Source: Halothece sp. PCC 7418
GTDB taxonomy: Bacteria; Cyanobacteriota; Cyanobacteriia; Cyanobacteriales; Rubidibacteraceae
Length of the DNA: 64,000 nt
Reading direction: 5' to 3'
Assembly: GCF_000317635.1 (NCBI RefSeq)
Contig: NC_019779.1
Span: 3,286,001 to 3,350,000, forward strand
The translations under genes and the position numbers were made by a program. Shown piece by piece: positions 54,052-62,460 of this stretch. Within the stretch, counting starts at the first letter, position 1, and each line of letters opens with the position of its first letter. The notes under the pieces were generated by a model. That model saw only the letters and a program-made list of their open reading frames with translations, ran no database searches and had not been told where the DNA came from.

Positions 54052-55272
54052 TTGGTGTTAAGGGTTGCTGTTGTCGGATCAGGACCGGCGGGATCGTCTG
54101 CGGCAGAAGTATTAGCCAAAGCAGGAATCGAAACGTATCTATTTGAACGGAAACTGGACAATGCGAAGCCTTGCGGTGGGGCAATTCCCCTCTGCATGGT
54201 GAGTGAGTTTGATCTTCCGCCCGAAATTATTGATCGTCGGGTGAGAAAAATGAAAATGATCTCGCCCTCTAATGTCACGGTTGATATTAATTTAGAAAAC
54301 AAAGACGAATATATTGGAATGTGCCGTCGAGAAGTCCTTGACGGTTTTTTAAGAAATCGTGCTGCGAAACTCGGGGCAAATTTAATTAATGGAACCGTCC
54401 ATCGCTTAGAGTTACCGCAAAGCGAGAATGAACCTTATACCCTGCACTATGCAGATCACTCGGATGGCAGTTCAGTGGGAACTGCAAAAACCCTGCAAGT
54501 GGATTTAGTCGTTGGTGCAGATGGCGCAAACTCACGGGTAGCCAAAGCCATTGATGCAGGAGATTATAACTACGCGATCGCGTTCCAAGAACGGATTCGC
54601 ATTCCTGAAGAAAAAATGGGCTACTATGAAGAACTCGCAGAGATGTATGTTGGGGATGATGTGTCTCCCGACTTCTATGCGTGGGTCTTCCCCAAATTTG
54701 ACCACGTTGCCGTGGGAACTGGCACCATGAAGGTCAATAAGGCAAAAATTAAAGACCTCCAAGCTGGCATTCGCGCTCGTGCAGCAGAACGTATCACAGG
54801 TGGCGAAATCATTAAGGTAGAAGCCCATCCCATCCCCGAACATCCTCGTCCCCATCGGGTGCGCGGTCGTGTTGCATTAGTGGGAGATGCTGCTGGAACC
54901 GTTACTAAATCTTCTGGAGAAGGAATCTATTTTGCAGCGAAATCCGCTCGGATGTGCGCCGAAACCATTGTTGAAACCTCCAAAAATGGACAGCGCGTTC
55001 CCACCGAAAAAGACTTAAAACTCTATCTCAAACGCTGGGATAAACAGTATGGCATGACCTATCTGGTATTAGACTTATTACAACGAGTCTTCTATCGGTC
55101 TGATGCCAGTCGGGAAGCCTTTGTCGAAATGTGTTCCGATAAAGATGTGCAAAAGATGACTTTTGATAGCTATCTTTATAAAACCGTTACCCCTGGCAAT
55201 CCCCTTGTGCAAATGAAAATTACCGCAAAAACCGTCGGTAGCTTACTGCGAGGACACGCTCTCGCCCCTTAA
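54052..55272 (+). CDS. chlP: Geranylgeranyl reductase ChlP
   Basis: 406 residues. Reduces the geranylgeranyl group to phytyl for chlorophyll and tocopherol. FAD site RVAVVGSGPAGSSAAEVLAKAG and KPCGGAIPLCMVSEFDLP; the later GRVALVGDAAGTVTKSSGEGIYFAAKSA is the second FAD contact. Start is TTG 54052 or GTG 54055; GGAG lies at 54041. Followed by a strong terminator. Confidence 0.96.
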   Translation: MVLRVAVVGSGPAGSSAAEVLAKAGIETYLFERKLDNAKPCGGAIPLCMVSEFDLPPEIIDRRVRKMKMISPSNVTVDINLENKDEYIGMCRREVLDGFLRNRAAKLGANLINGTVHRLELPQSENEPYTLHYADHSDGSSVGTAKTLQVDLVVGADGANSRVAKAIDAGDYNYAIAFQERIRIPEEKMGYYEELAEMYVGDDVSPDFYAWVFPKFDHVAVGTGTMKVNKAKIKDLQAGIRARAAERITGGEIIKVEAHPIPEHPRPHRVRGRVALVGDAAGTVTKSSGEGIYFAAKSARMCAETIVETSKNGQRVPTEKDLKLYLKRWDKQYGMTYLVLDLLQRVFYRSDASREAFVEMCSDKDVQKMTFDSYLYKTVTPGNPLVQMKITAKTVGSLLRGHALAP

Positions 55273-55299
55273 CTGAAATTGTTCAAATCTTAATCCTGA

Positions 55300-55333
55300 C
55301 CAGCATCCAATGTTACTGAGATGCTGGTTTTTT
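55300..55333 (+). terminator. Rho-independent terminator of chlP
   Basis: CCAGCATC (55300-55307) pairs perfectly with GATGCTGG (55320-55327), 12-nt loop, then six T. It lies 28 bp after the chlP stop. Confidence 0.88.
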
Positions 55334-55421
55334 GTTGTTAAAACCGAACCTGTTGCATGAAGAGAGAAAAGAATGAAACCTGTTAATCTAGAATGCGATA
55401 GAGTGTGAAAAAAAATCGACT

Positions 55422-56141
55422 ATGATTGACGAGCAACAAGATCCAATGACAAATCATGAAACTCCCCAAGCAACCCCAAATGTCAATGGGGAAACAGATG
55501 ACCAGCAACCTGTCACGGCGGAAGTCGCCGATGCTCAACCAGTAGAAGGGGAGACAGAACAAGAAGCCCCACCAAGGGAAGAATCAGCCAATACAGAGCA
55601 ATTACAAGGGGAAATTCAAGCCCTACAACAAAAATTAGAACAAGAAACGCAACAACGGGAAGCCGTAACTGCCCAGGCGAAACGGTTGGCTGCAGACTTT
55701 GAAAACTTCCGCCGTCGTAGCGAAACCCAAAAAGAAGAGATTAAACAAAACGAGAAGCGGGAAACCTTATCGAAAATTCTAGAGATTGTTGATAATTTTG
55801 AACGAGCGCGATCGCAAATTAAACCCACCACCGAAGGGGAAAAAAATATTCATAAAAGTTATCAAGGGGTCTATAAACAACTGGTAGAAGCGCTCAAAAG
55901 TCTTGGTGTGTCTAAAATGCGCCCCGAAGGAGAACCCTTTGATCCCTACTACCACGAAGCCATGCTACGAGAGCCGAGTAGTGAATATGCAGAAGGAACA
56001 GTAATTGAACAATTAAGATCAGGATATATGCTGGGAGATGGAGTGTTGCGTCATGCGATGGTCAAAGTGGCAGCAGCACCTGAGCCAAGTAATGAGGCTG
56101 AGGAAAACTCCCAAAATGATAATGAAGAGCAACCCGCTTAA
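55422..56141 (+). CDS. grpE: Nucleotide exchange factor GrpE
   Basis: 239 residues. An acidic, unstructured N-terminus of about 60 residues is followed by the GrpE coiled coil (EQLQGEIQALQQKLEQETQQ, AADFENFRRRSETQKEEIKQ) and the beta-wing with FDPYYHEAMLREPS and GYMLGDGVLRHAMVKVA. Releases ADP from DnaK. First gene of a grpE-dnaK-dnaJ cluster. Confidence 0.95.
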   Translation: MIDEQQDPMTNHETPQATPNVNGETDDQQPVTAEVADAQPVEGETEQEAPPREESANTEQLQGEIQALQQKLEQETQQREAVTAQAKRLAADFENFRRRSETQKEEIKQNEKRETLSKILEIVDNFERARSQIKPTTEGEKNIHKSYQGVYKQLVEALKSLGVSKMRPEGEPFDPYYHEAMLREPSSEYAEGTVIEQLRSGYMLGDGVLRHAMVKVAAAPEPSNEAEENSQNDNEEQPA

Positions 56142-56258
56142 TTCCAGAGCAGATGATCCTAAGTCTTGGCTGGTTTCCCTCGTTGCAGGGGGAACATCTT
56201 CCGAGCAACCTCTCAATCATCACTTACGTTTGAAAACCCTCATCCATCTCCAAGACTC

Positions 56259-58424
56259 ATGGGAAAAGTTATTGGTATAGATCTCGGCACCACCAACAGT
56301 TGCTTTGCTGTTTTAGAAGGCGGTAAACCCCTTGTTATTGAGAATGTAGAAGGAGGACGCACAACCCCTAGCATTGTTGCTTTTACCAAAGAAAAGGAGC
56401 GGTTAGTGGGTCAACTGGCGAAACGACAAGCCGTAACCAATGCAGAAAATACGATTTATAGCATCAAGCGGTTTATTGGACGACGCTGGGAAGATACCGA
56501 GCAAGAGCGCAACCGAGTTTCTTACCACTGTGTTCCTGGACGAGATAAAACGGTGGATGTGAAATGTTGGGGCAAACAATACACGCCCCAAGAACTCTCC
56601 GCTATGATCTTACAAACCCTGAAAGCGGGAGCCGAAGCCTATCTCAACGAGACGGTAACCGAAGCAGTGATTACAGTTCCCGCCTATTTCACCGATGCCC
56701 AACGTCAGGCAACTAAAGACGCAGGGACGATCGCGGGTTTGAATGTGATGAGAATTATCAATGAGCCCACAGCAGCAGCCCTTGCCTTTGGTCTCGATAA
56801 GCAAGAACAAAGAGAGCAGGTTCTGGTCTATGACTTAGGCGGTGGTACGCTTGATGTTTCCATCCTGCAACTGGGAGATGGGGTGTTTGAAGTGAAAGCA
56901 ACGGCGGGGAACAACCATCTCGGAGGAGATGATTTTGATAATGTCATTGTCGAGTGGATGCTCTCAGAATTTCAAGCGCAAGAAGGCATCAATCTTAATG
57001 AAGATAAAATGGCAATGCAACGTTTGCGGGAAGCAGCAGAACGGGCCAAAATCGAACTTTCGACGCGCCCAACTACCTCCATTAATTTACCCTTTATTAC
57101 TGCTTTTAGTAAAGGAGGAGGGGAGGTTGGTCCGAAACATTTAAAGTTAAACTTAAGCCGAGCCAAGTTCAATGAACTCTCTCGTCCCTTGGTGGAAAAA
57201 ACAATTGATCCCCTCAAGCAAGCCATTGAAGATTCTGGACTTAGTGTTGACCAAATTGATCGTATCTTACTGGTGGGCGGGTCAACTCGCATTCCTGAGG
57301 TTCAGGAAGCCTTGAAAAAGTTTTTTAATGGCAAAGAACCAGATCGCTCGATTAACCCCGATGAAGCTGTTGCTTTGGGTGCTGCGATTCAAGGTGGGGT
57401 GTTGGGGCAAGAGCAAGAAGTAGAAGATTTATTACTTTTAGATGTCATTCCCCTTTCTTTAGGCATTGAAACCCTTGGAGAAGTATTTACAAAAGTAATC
57501 GAGCGTAATACGACCATTCCCACCAGTAAGTCACAAGTGTTTTCTACTGCCAGTGATGGACAAACCTCTGTAGAAATTCATGTTTTACAAGGGGAACGGG
57601 CGATGGCAAATGATAATAAAACCCTTGGTAAGTTCCTGCTGACAGGGATTCCTGCTGCTCCCCGAGGCGTACCCCAAATTGAAGTGAGCTTTGATATTGA
57701 TGTCAATGGCATCTTGAAAGTATCCGCAGAAGATAAAGGCACTGGGCGTGAACAAGGCATTGTTATTAAAGAAACAGGGGGGCTGTCTCAACAAGAAATC
57801 GAGCGTATGCAGCAAGAAGCCGAACAATATGCGGACGAAGACCGCAAACGGATGCAACGGATCGAACTTAGTAACCAAGCCGATAGCCTATTCTATAGCC
57901 ATGAAGCCACTCTCAAAGATAATCAAGGCTTAATTCCACAAAAAGTAAAAGCCACTGCGAATAAGAAGAAAGAAGAACTGATGGCGATACTTGAAGATCC
58001 CAATGTTGAATTGGGAGTCATTCAAACTCGCCTTGAAGACTATCGACAAGCTGTATTAAGCATGGGATCAGAAGTTTATAGTCAAGGCAGTAGCAAATCT
58101 TCCGCAAGGGATTATGAGACAGTGGGAGAAGAAGAGATGACTAGGGAAACTGGAAATTCTCAAGAGTCCAATGCTGCCTTCTCCACCCAACCAGAGGGAA
58201 CAGTCAATAATGATAACCTCGAACTGGAAGCTGTGTTTAGCACGTATAATGATCACACACAAGGTTCAGATGTTGCTACCTCCTCCCATGATGAGATAGA
58301 TTTAGGAGATGCAAGTGACAATTCCCAGACGAACTTCGATCTCGACGATGAAGACTTTAACCCCTTTGAAGACTTTGATGAAGAAGAGGAAGCCTCAACT
58401 GATGATTATGAGGCGGTGGAATAA
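56259..58424 (+). CDS. dnaK: Chaperone DnaK (Hsp70) with long acidic C-terminus
   Basis: 721 residues from ATG 56259 ([22 protein letters not shown]); the open frame upstream is not DnaK-like. Nucleotide-binding domain motifs: [16 protein letters not shown] and [13 protein letters not shown]; substrate domain from about residue 390. It is about 80 residues longer than typical DnaK because of a tail rich in Asp/Glu/Ser/Thr/Asn ending [17 protein letters not shown] recall a similarly long DnaK from Aphanothece halophytica. The tail may help work at high salt, which is inference. Confidence 0.95.
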   Translation: MGKVIGIDLGTTNSCFAVLEGGKPLVIENVEGGRTTPSIVAFTKEKERLVGQLAKRQAVTNAENTIYSIKRFIGRRWEDTEQERNRVSYHCVPGRDKTVDVKCWGKQYTPQELSAMILQTLKAGAEAYLNETVTEAVITVPAYFTDAQRQATKDAGTIAGLNVMRIINEPTAAALAFGLDKQEQREQVLVYDLGGGTLDVSILQLGDGVFEVKATAGNNHLGGDDFDNVIVEWMLSEFQAQEGINLNEDKMAMQRLREAAERAKIELSTRPTTSINLPFITAFSKGGGEVGPKHLKLNLSRAKFNELSRPLVEKTIDPLKQAIEDSGLSVDQIDRILLVGGSTRIPEVQEALKKFFNGKEPDRSINPDEAVALGAAIQGGVLGQEQEVEDLLLLDVIPLSLGIETLGEVFTKVIERNTTIPTSKSQVFSTASDGQTSVEIHVLQGERAMANDNKTLGKFLLTGIPAAPRGVPQIEVSFDIDVNGILKVSAEDKGTGREQGIVIKETGGLSQQEIERMQQEAEQYADEDRKRMQRIELSNQADSLFYSHEATLKDNQGLIPQKVKATANKKKEELMAILEDPNVELGVIQTRLEDYRQAVLSMGSEVYSQGSSKSSARDYETVGEEEMTRETGNSQESNAAFSTQPEGTVNNDNLELEAVFSTYNDHTQGSDVATSSHDEIDLGDASDNSQTNFDLDDEDFNPFEDFDEEEEASTDDYEAVE

Positions 58425-58530
58425 CAAGGGTTAAAATGATCATCATTATTGAAGCCTTTTGGCAACACTTGCTACTCTCGAAAAAAGACATAATTATTAA
58501 GATCAACTCTATATATTCAACGACTGCTCT

Positions 58531-59673
58531 ATGGCTGCCGATTATTACGAACTCTTAGGAGTCTCCCGCGATGCAAGTAAAGAAGATATTAAGCGTGCTT
58601 ACCGTCGTCTAGCACGACAATATCATCCAGATGTGAATAAAGAAGAGGGAGCAGAAGAACGATTTAAGGAAATTAATCGCGCTTACGAAGTTCTATCTGA
58701 ACCAGAAATGAGGGCGCGTTATGACCGCTTTGGTGAAGCAGGCGTTGGCGCAGGGGCCGGTGCTGGCGGTGCGAGTTACCAAGACTTTGCTACCGATATG
58801 GGTGGCTTTGCCGATATCTTTGAAACGATCTTTAGCGGGTTTGGCGGTGCTGCTGCTGGAGGCTCAACACGCCGTCGCACTGGACCCACTCGCGGTGATG
58901 ATTTACGGCTGGACTTGAAAATTAAGTTCCGAGAAGCCGTATTTGGGGGTGAGAAAGAAATTCGCATTCCTCACCTTGAAACCTGTGAAACCTGTGAAGG
59001 CAGTGGCGCGAAACCAGGGAGCAGTGCTAGCACTTGTTCAACTTGCTCCGGCAGCGGACAAGTGAGACGGGCAACTCGCACCCCATTTGGCAGTTTTGCT
59101 CAAGTCTCGGTTTGCCCCACTTGTAATGGCGAAGGGCGCGTGATTGAAGAGAAGTGCGAAAGCTGTGGCGGTGCTGGTCGCAAACGAGAAACGAAAAAAC
59201 TAAAAATTTCGATTCCAGCAGGCGTTGATAATGGGACACGGTTGCGGGTTTCTGGAGAAGGAGATGCGGGGTTACGCAATGGATCTCCAGGTGATTTATA
59301 TGTTTATTTGAATGTCGAACCTGATCCCGAGTTTAAGCGGGATGGGCTCAATATTCATTCTGAAATTACCGTCAGCTATTTACAAGCGATTTTAGGCTGT
59401 CGCTTACAGGTGAATACAGTCGATGGTGAAGAAGATTTACATATCCCAGCAGGAACACAACCAGATACGGTTTTGACTTTGGAAGGAAAAGGCGTACCGA
59501 AACTGGGAAACCCTGTTAGTCGAGGGGATCAATTAATTACCATTCATGTGGAAATTCCCACCCGCTTGAATGCAGAAGAACGAGAATTGCTGGAAAAATT
59601 AGCAAAAATTAAGGGGGAAAGCACTGGGAAAGGTGGCTTGGAAGGATTTTTAGGACGGGTGTTTGGCGGATGA
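58531..59673 (+). CDS. dnaJ: Co-chaperone DnaJ (type I)
   Basis: 380 residues. J domain [32 protein letters not shown] with the HPD motif; Gly-rich linker (about 70-115); four zinc repeats starting [24 protein letters not shown] and CESCGGAG; then the C-terminal substrate domains. Full type I architecture. Its stop overlaps the next gene's start. Confidence 0.96.
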   Translation: MAADYYELLGVSRDASKEDIKRAYRRLARQYHPDVNKEEGAEERFKEINRAYEVLSEPEMRARYDRFGEAGVGAGAGAGGASYQDFATDMGGFADIFETIFSGFGGAAAGGSTRRRTGPTRGDDLRLDLKIKFREAVFGGEKEIRIPHLETCETCEGSGAKPGSSASTCSTCSGSGQVRRATRTPFGSFAQVSVCPTCNGEGRVIEEKCESCGGAGRKRETKKLKISIPAGVDNGTRLRVSGEGDAGLRNGSPGDLYVYLNVEPDPEFKRDGLNIHSEITVSYLQAILGCRLQVNTVDGEEDLHIPAGTQPDTVLTLEGKGVPKLGNPVSRGDQLITIHVEIPTRLNAEERELLEKLAKIKGESTGKGGLEGFLGRVFGG

Positions 59674-59927
59674 GTCAGTCAATTTCTTCTACCAATTCAC
59701 AATCGGTTCCTGATGCTGAACTAGATTTGCGCGGGACCCCTTGTCCCATTAATTTTGTGCGGACGAAACTCCGATTAGAGCAAATGGAGGCTGGAGCTTT
59801 GCTAGAAGTTTGGTTAGACCCAGGAGAGCCGATCGAGCAAGTTCCTGATAGTCTCAAGATGGAAGGCTATCCTATCGAAAGTCTCGACGATCGCGGTGAG
59901 TTTTTTGCTCTTCGGGTACGACGTTAA
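59670..59927 (+). CDS. TusA/SirA-family sulfur-carrier-like protein
   Basis: 85 residues; ATG overlaps the dnaJ stop as ATGA. The family core [22 protein letters not shown] has the Cys-Pro pair that carries sulfur in TusA, with the next strand [19 protein letters not shown]. Position after dnaJ is a fusion of transcription rather than clear function. Sulfur relay for tRNA thiolation is known for TusA; here it is inferred. Confidence 0.85.
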   Translation: MSQSISSTNSQSVPDAELDLRGTPCPINFVRTKLRLEQMEAGALLEVWLDPGEPIEQVPDSLKMEGYPIESLDDRGEFFALRVRR

Positions 59928-60017
59928 AAAGCAGGTGAGCGGGTAAGCTATATCAGGCTTAAGTCCCTCTCTCGGTAGATTCTTGGGCAATTGGTCGCTC
60001 AATTCCGATCCCAGTGC

Positions 60018-60074
60018 TATAATTCCTAACAGCAATAACGAAAACTTAGCATCATCATCAACATTATTGATGCT
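60018..60074 (+). promoter_or_regulatory. Possible promoter and leader hairpin of the 60130 gene
   Basis: TATAAT at 60018-60023 is a good -10 box; no clear -35. Downstream, AGCATCA (60048-60054) pairs with TGATGCT (60068-60074) around a 13-nt loop in the predicted leader. Confidence 0.35.
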
Positions 60075-60129
60075 ATTGCGCTAAAATTATTGTCCCTTGA
60101 ATTAAGAACAACCGAGCGTAAGATAGAAG

Positions 60130-60324
60130 ATGATACCTCTGATACTGGCTCTAATTGCTGGAGTTGCTGCTGTTTATTGTTACTTCAACACGAAAGAAGA
60201 AATGTTGAAAATTGCAGCAGGCTTCGTTGCTATTGTTTGTGTGCTATCAGGCTTATGGTTTGCTCCCTTGCTAGTGAAGGTGTTGGTCATTGCGACCCCT
60301 TTTTTGGGAGACAAACTGCAATAA
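60130..60324 (+). CDS. Small two-helix membrane protein, unknown function
   Basis: 64 residues. Two membrane segments (MIPLILALIAGVAAVYCYF and IAAGFVAIVCVLSGLWFAPLLVKVLV) linked by a short charged loop (NTKEEMLK). No recognised family; similar tiny proteins occur in cyanobacteria. Ends 7 bp from the convergent PadR gene. Confidence 0.65.
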   Translation: MIPLILALIAGVAAVYCYFNTKEEMLKIAAGFVAIVCVLSGLWFAPLLVKVLVIATPFLGDKLQ

Positions 60325-60331
60325 TGAAGCC

Positions 60332-60835
60332 TCATGTTTCCTTGTTGAGTTGGACTTGCAACCAGTCCATCTCATCTTGGATGACCTGAAGATAACGATT
60401 ACAGGCGTTAGCAATGTAATGGTCATCTGGTATAGATTGGCACTGTTGCTCCTCTAAACGAGTCCGACAAACCGTGAGACGCTGTTCGATCAGTTCGATT
60501 CTCTGTTGTCGGTGCAGATGACTGAAAAAGACAAATTTGACCATAAAGCGCGATCGCGCATTCACCCAACTTTCTTTGGGGTGTTCTAGCATTTTTTCTT
60601 GAAACCGCGCCTTTCCCTTTTCCGTAATGGCGTAAATTTTTCGTTTCCCTCCTGCTTCCCCTTCACTCATCGAGAGGGTGAGCAAGTTTTGTTTTTCTAA
60701 ACGCTTCAGCAAAGGATAGATCGCGCCATAATTGACACTAATACAGCCACTAATAAACTGTTCTAATTGCTGCTTCAGTTTATAGCCGTGTAACGGTTCT
60801 TTTTGGAGCAATCCGAGGGTCGCTAATTCCAACAT
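60332..60835 (-). CDS. PadR-family transcription regulator
   Basis: 167 residues. Winged helix with LELATLGLLQKEPLHGYKLKQQLEQF and NYGAIYPLLKRLEKQNLL, the PadR signature, then a helical C-terminal dimerisation domain of the Vir-type. PadR repressors often control adjacent efflux genes; the adaptor/RND pair starts 166 bp away on the other strand. GTTA-TAC-TAAC at 60851-60861, next to its start, is a possible operator. Confidence 0.88.
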   Translation of the reverse strand: MLELATLGLLQKEPLHGYKLKQQLEQFISGCISVNYGAIYPLLKRLEKQNLLTLSMSEGEAGGKRKIYAITEKGKARFQEKMLEHPKESWVNARSRFMVKFVFFSHLHRQQRIELIEQRLTVCRTRLEEQQCQSIPDDHYIANACNRYLQVIQDEMDWLQVQLNKET

Positions 60836-61000
60836 TAATATATCAGTCTGTTATACTAACAAACAAAAGGGATAATTTTATTTTTATTTAAGAATCGGGA
60901 AAACAACAGTGATTTTCCTCTCTCCTGGGAAAGAAGCTAGGGGTTGGCTTTACCCTTTACATTTAAAAACTAAAAAGGCTTTCATTAATAAGTAAAAGTT

Positions 61001-62365
61001 ATGTCACAATCGAATGATTCAACCCTCGAAACCGATCCCGCGCCATCGGAACAATCGTCGCTGTCTGCTGAATCAAAGAAACCTTGGCAAAAAGGCGCGA
61101 TGTCTGCGACACGAGCTTCGCTCTACGCGCTTGGTGTTATAGCGATTTTAGGGGGTGCGGTGTGGGGTGGACGACAATTATTGACCCCCTCTTCTCCTCC
61201 TGCTGTGGCGCAATCAAGAGGTTCTCAACCGACACCTGTCAAATTAGAAAAATTACAAGCCAGTCCCTTAATTCAAAGTTCTCAATTTGTGGGCGCGTTA
61301 GAAGCAAAAGAGCGAGTTGCTTTACAAGCCGAGACCGATGGGCGAGTCACAGAAATTTTTGTGGAATCGGGTGAAGAAGTGCAAAAAGGGACTCCCATTC
61401 TCCAGTTAAGTGCTGAGCGTAGTCAAGCGGAAGTAAATCGGGCGCAAGCCGATGTGGATGCAGCGCGATCGGCTGTCCGTACCGCAGAAGCCGAACTCGC
61501 AGCAGCCGAAGCGGATGTGAGAAGTGCGCGATCAGAAGTGAACTTGCAAAATGAAGAATATCAGCGAACGCAATTTTTAGTGGAAGAGGGGGCGCAGGCG
61601 CAACAACAATTGGATCGGGTGCAGCGCGATCGCGAATCTGCTTTGTCTCGATTAGAAGCAGCGCAAAAACAAGTCGATGCAGCGCGATCGCGCCTAGACC
61701 AAGAACGATCCGCATTAAATCGGGCGCAAGCAGAATTAGAAGCGGTGCAAGAAGATCTCAAAGACACGCTGGTTGTTTCTCCTATTAACGGAACCATTGG
61801 TGATATCAACGCTGAAATTGGCGAGTATTTACAAGCTCGCAATCAAGATGATTTGACGGTGATCAGTCAGAATAATGTTTTAGAACTCAATTTACGCATT
61901 CCCATCGAACAAGCGGATCAACTACAAAAAGGACTCACCGTTGAACTTGTCACTGCGAATCGTGAGCAACCCTTAAAGACAGGAAGAATTAACTTTATTT
62001 CTCCGCAAGTAGATATGCAAGCACAAGCAGTTTTAGCCAAAGCGGTGTTCAAAAACCCTGATGGCAAGCTAAAAGATGATCAATTTGTGCAAGCTAGAGT
62101 GATTTGGGAAGAAAAAACAGGGGTCTTAATGCCAACTACTGCTGTATCTCGCTTAGGAGGGCAAACCTTTGCCTTTGTCGCCCAACCATCAGAAGCAGAA
62201 GACCAACTGATTGCCAAGCAAAAACCCGTGCAACTGGGAGCAATTCAAGGGAACAACTATCAAGTCATTTCTGGTTTACAACCTGGCGATACCCTCATCA
62301 CCTCTGGAATTCTTAATTTGTCCGACGGTGCGCCCATTATGCCACAAGAAGACAGTGACCAGTGA
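61001..62365 (+). CDS. RND efflux periplasmic adaptor (MFP/HlyD family)
   Basis: 454 residues. One N-terminal membrane anchor (ASLYALGVIAILGGAVWGG), then lipoyl half LQAETDGRVTEIFVESGEEVQKGTPIL, a long Ala/Glu/Arg/Gln coiled coil (about 145-255), and the second lipoyl half VVSPINGTIGDINAEIGEY. It joins the pump encoded next to an outer-membrane channel. Separated from the RND start by 95 bp of heptamer repeats. Divergent from padR. Confidence 0.92.
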   Translation: MSQSNDSTLETDPAPSEQSSLSAESKKPWQKGAMSATRASLYALGVIAILGGAVWGGRQLLTPSSPPAVAQSRGSQPTPVKLEKLQASPLIQSSQFVGALEAKERVALQAETDGRVTEIFVESGEEVQKGTPILQLSAERSQAEVNRAQADVDAARSAVRTAEAELAAAEADVRSARSEVNLQNEEYQRTQFLVEEGAQAQQQLDRVQRDRESALSRLEAAQKQVDAARSRLDQERSALNRAQAELEAVQEDLKDTLVVSPINGTIGDINAEIGEYLQARNQDDLTVISQNNVLELNLRIPIEQADQLQKGLTVELVTANREQPLKTGRINFISPQVDMQAQAVLAKAVFKNPDGKLKDDQFVQARVIWEEKTGVLMPTTAVSRLGGQTFAFVAQPSEAEDQLIAKQKPVQLGAIQGNNYQVISGLQPGDTLITSGILNLSDGAPIMPQEDSDQ

Positions 62366-62385
62366 ATTTTTGTCCTTTGTTGTTT

Positions 62386-62455
62386 AATACTAATGACCAA
62401 TGACTAATGACCAATGACTAATGACTAATGACTAATGACCAATAACAAATAACAA
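62386..62455. repeat. Heptamer tandem repeat (TGACCAA/TGACTAA)
   Basis: About ten 7-bp units of TGACTAA or TGACCAA between the adaptor and pump genes, followed by TAACAAA. The units are the reverse complement of those at 48371-48430. It lies just 5 bp before the RND start codon. Confidence 0.85.
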
Positions 62456-62460
62456 AACCA

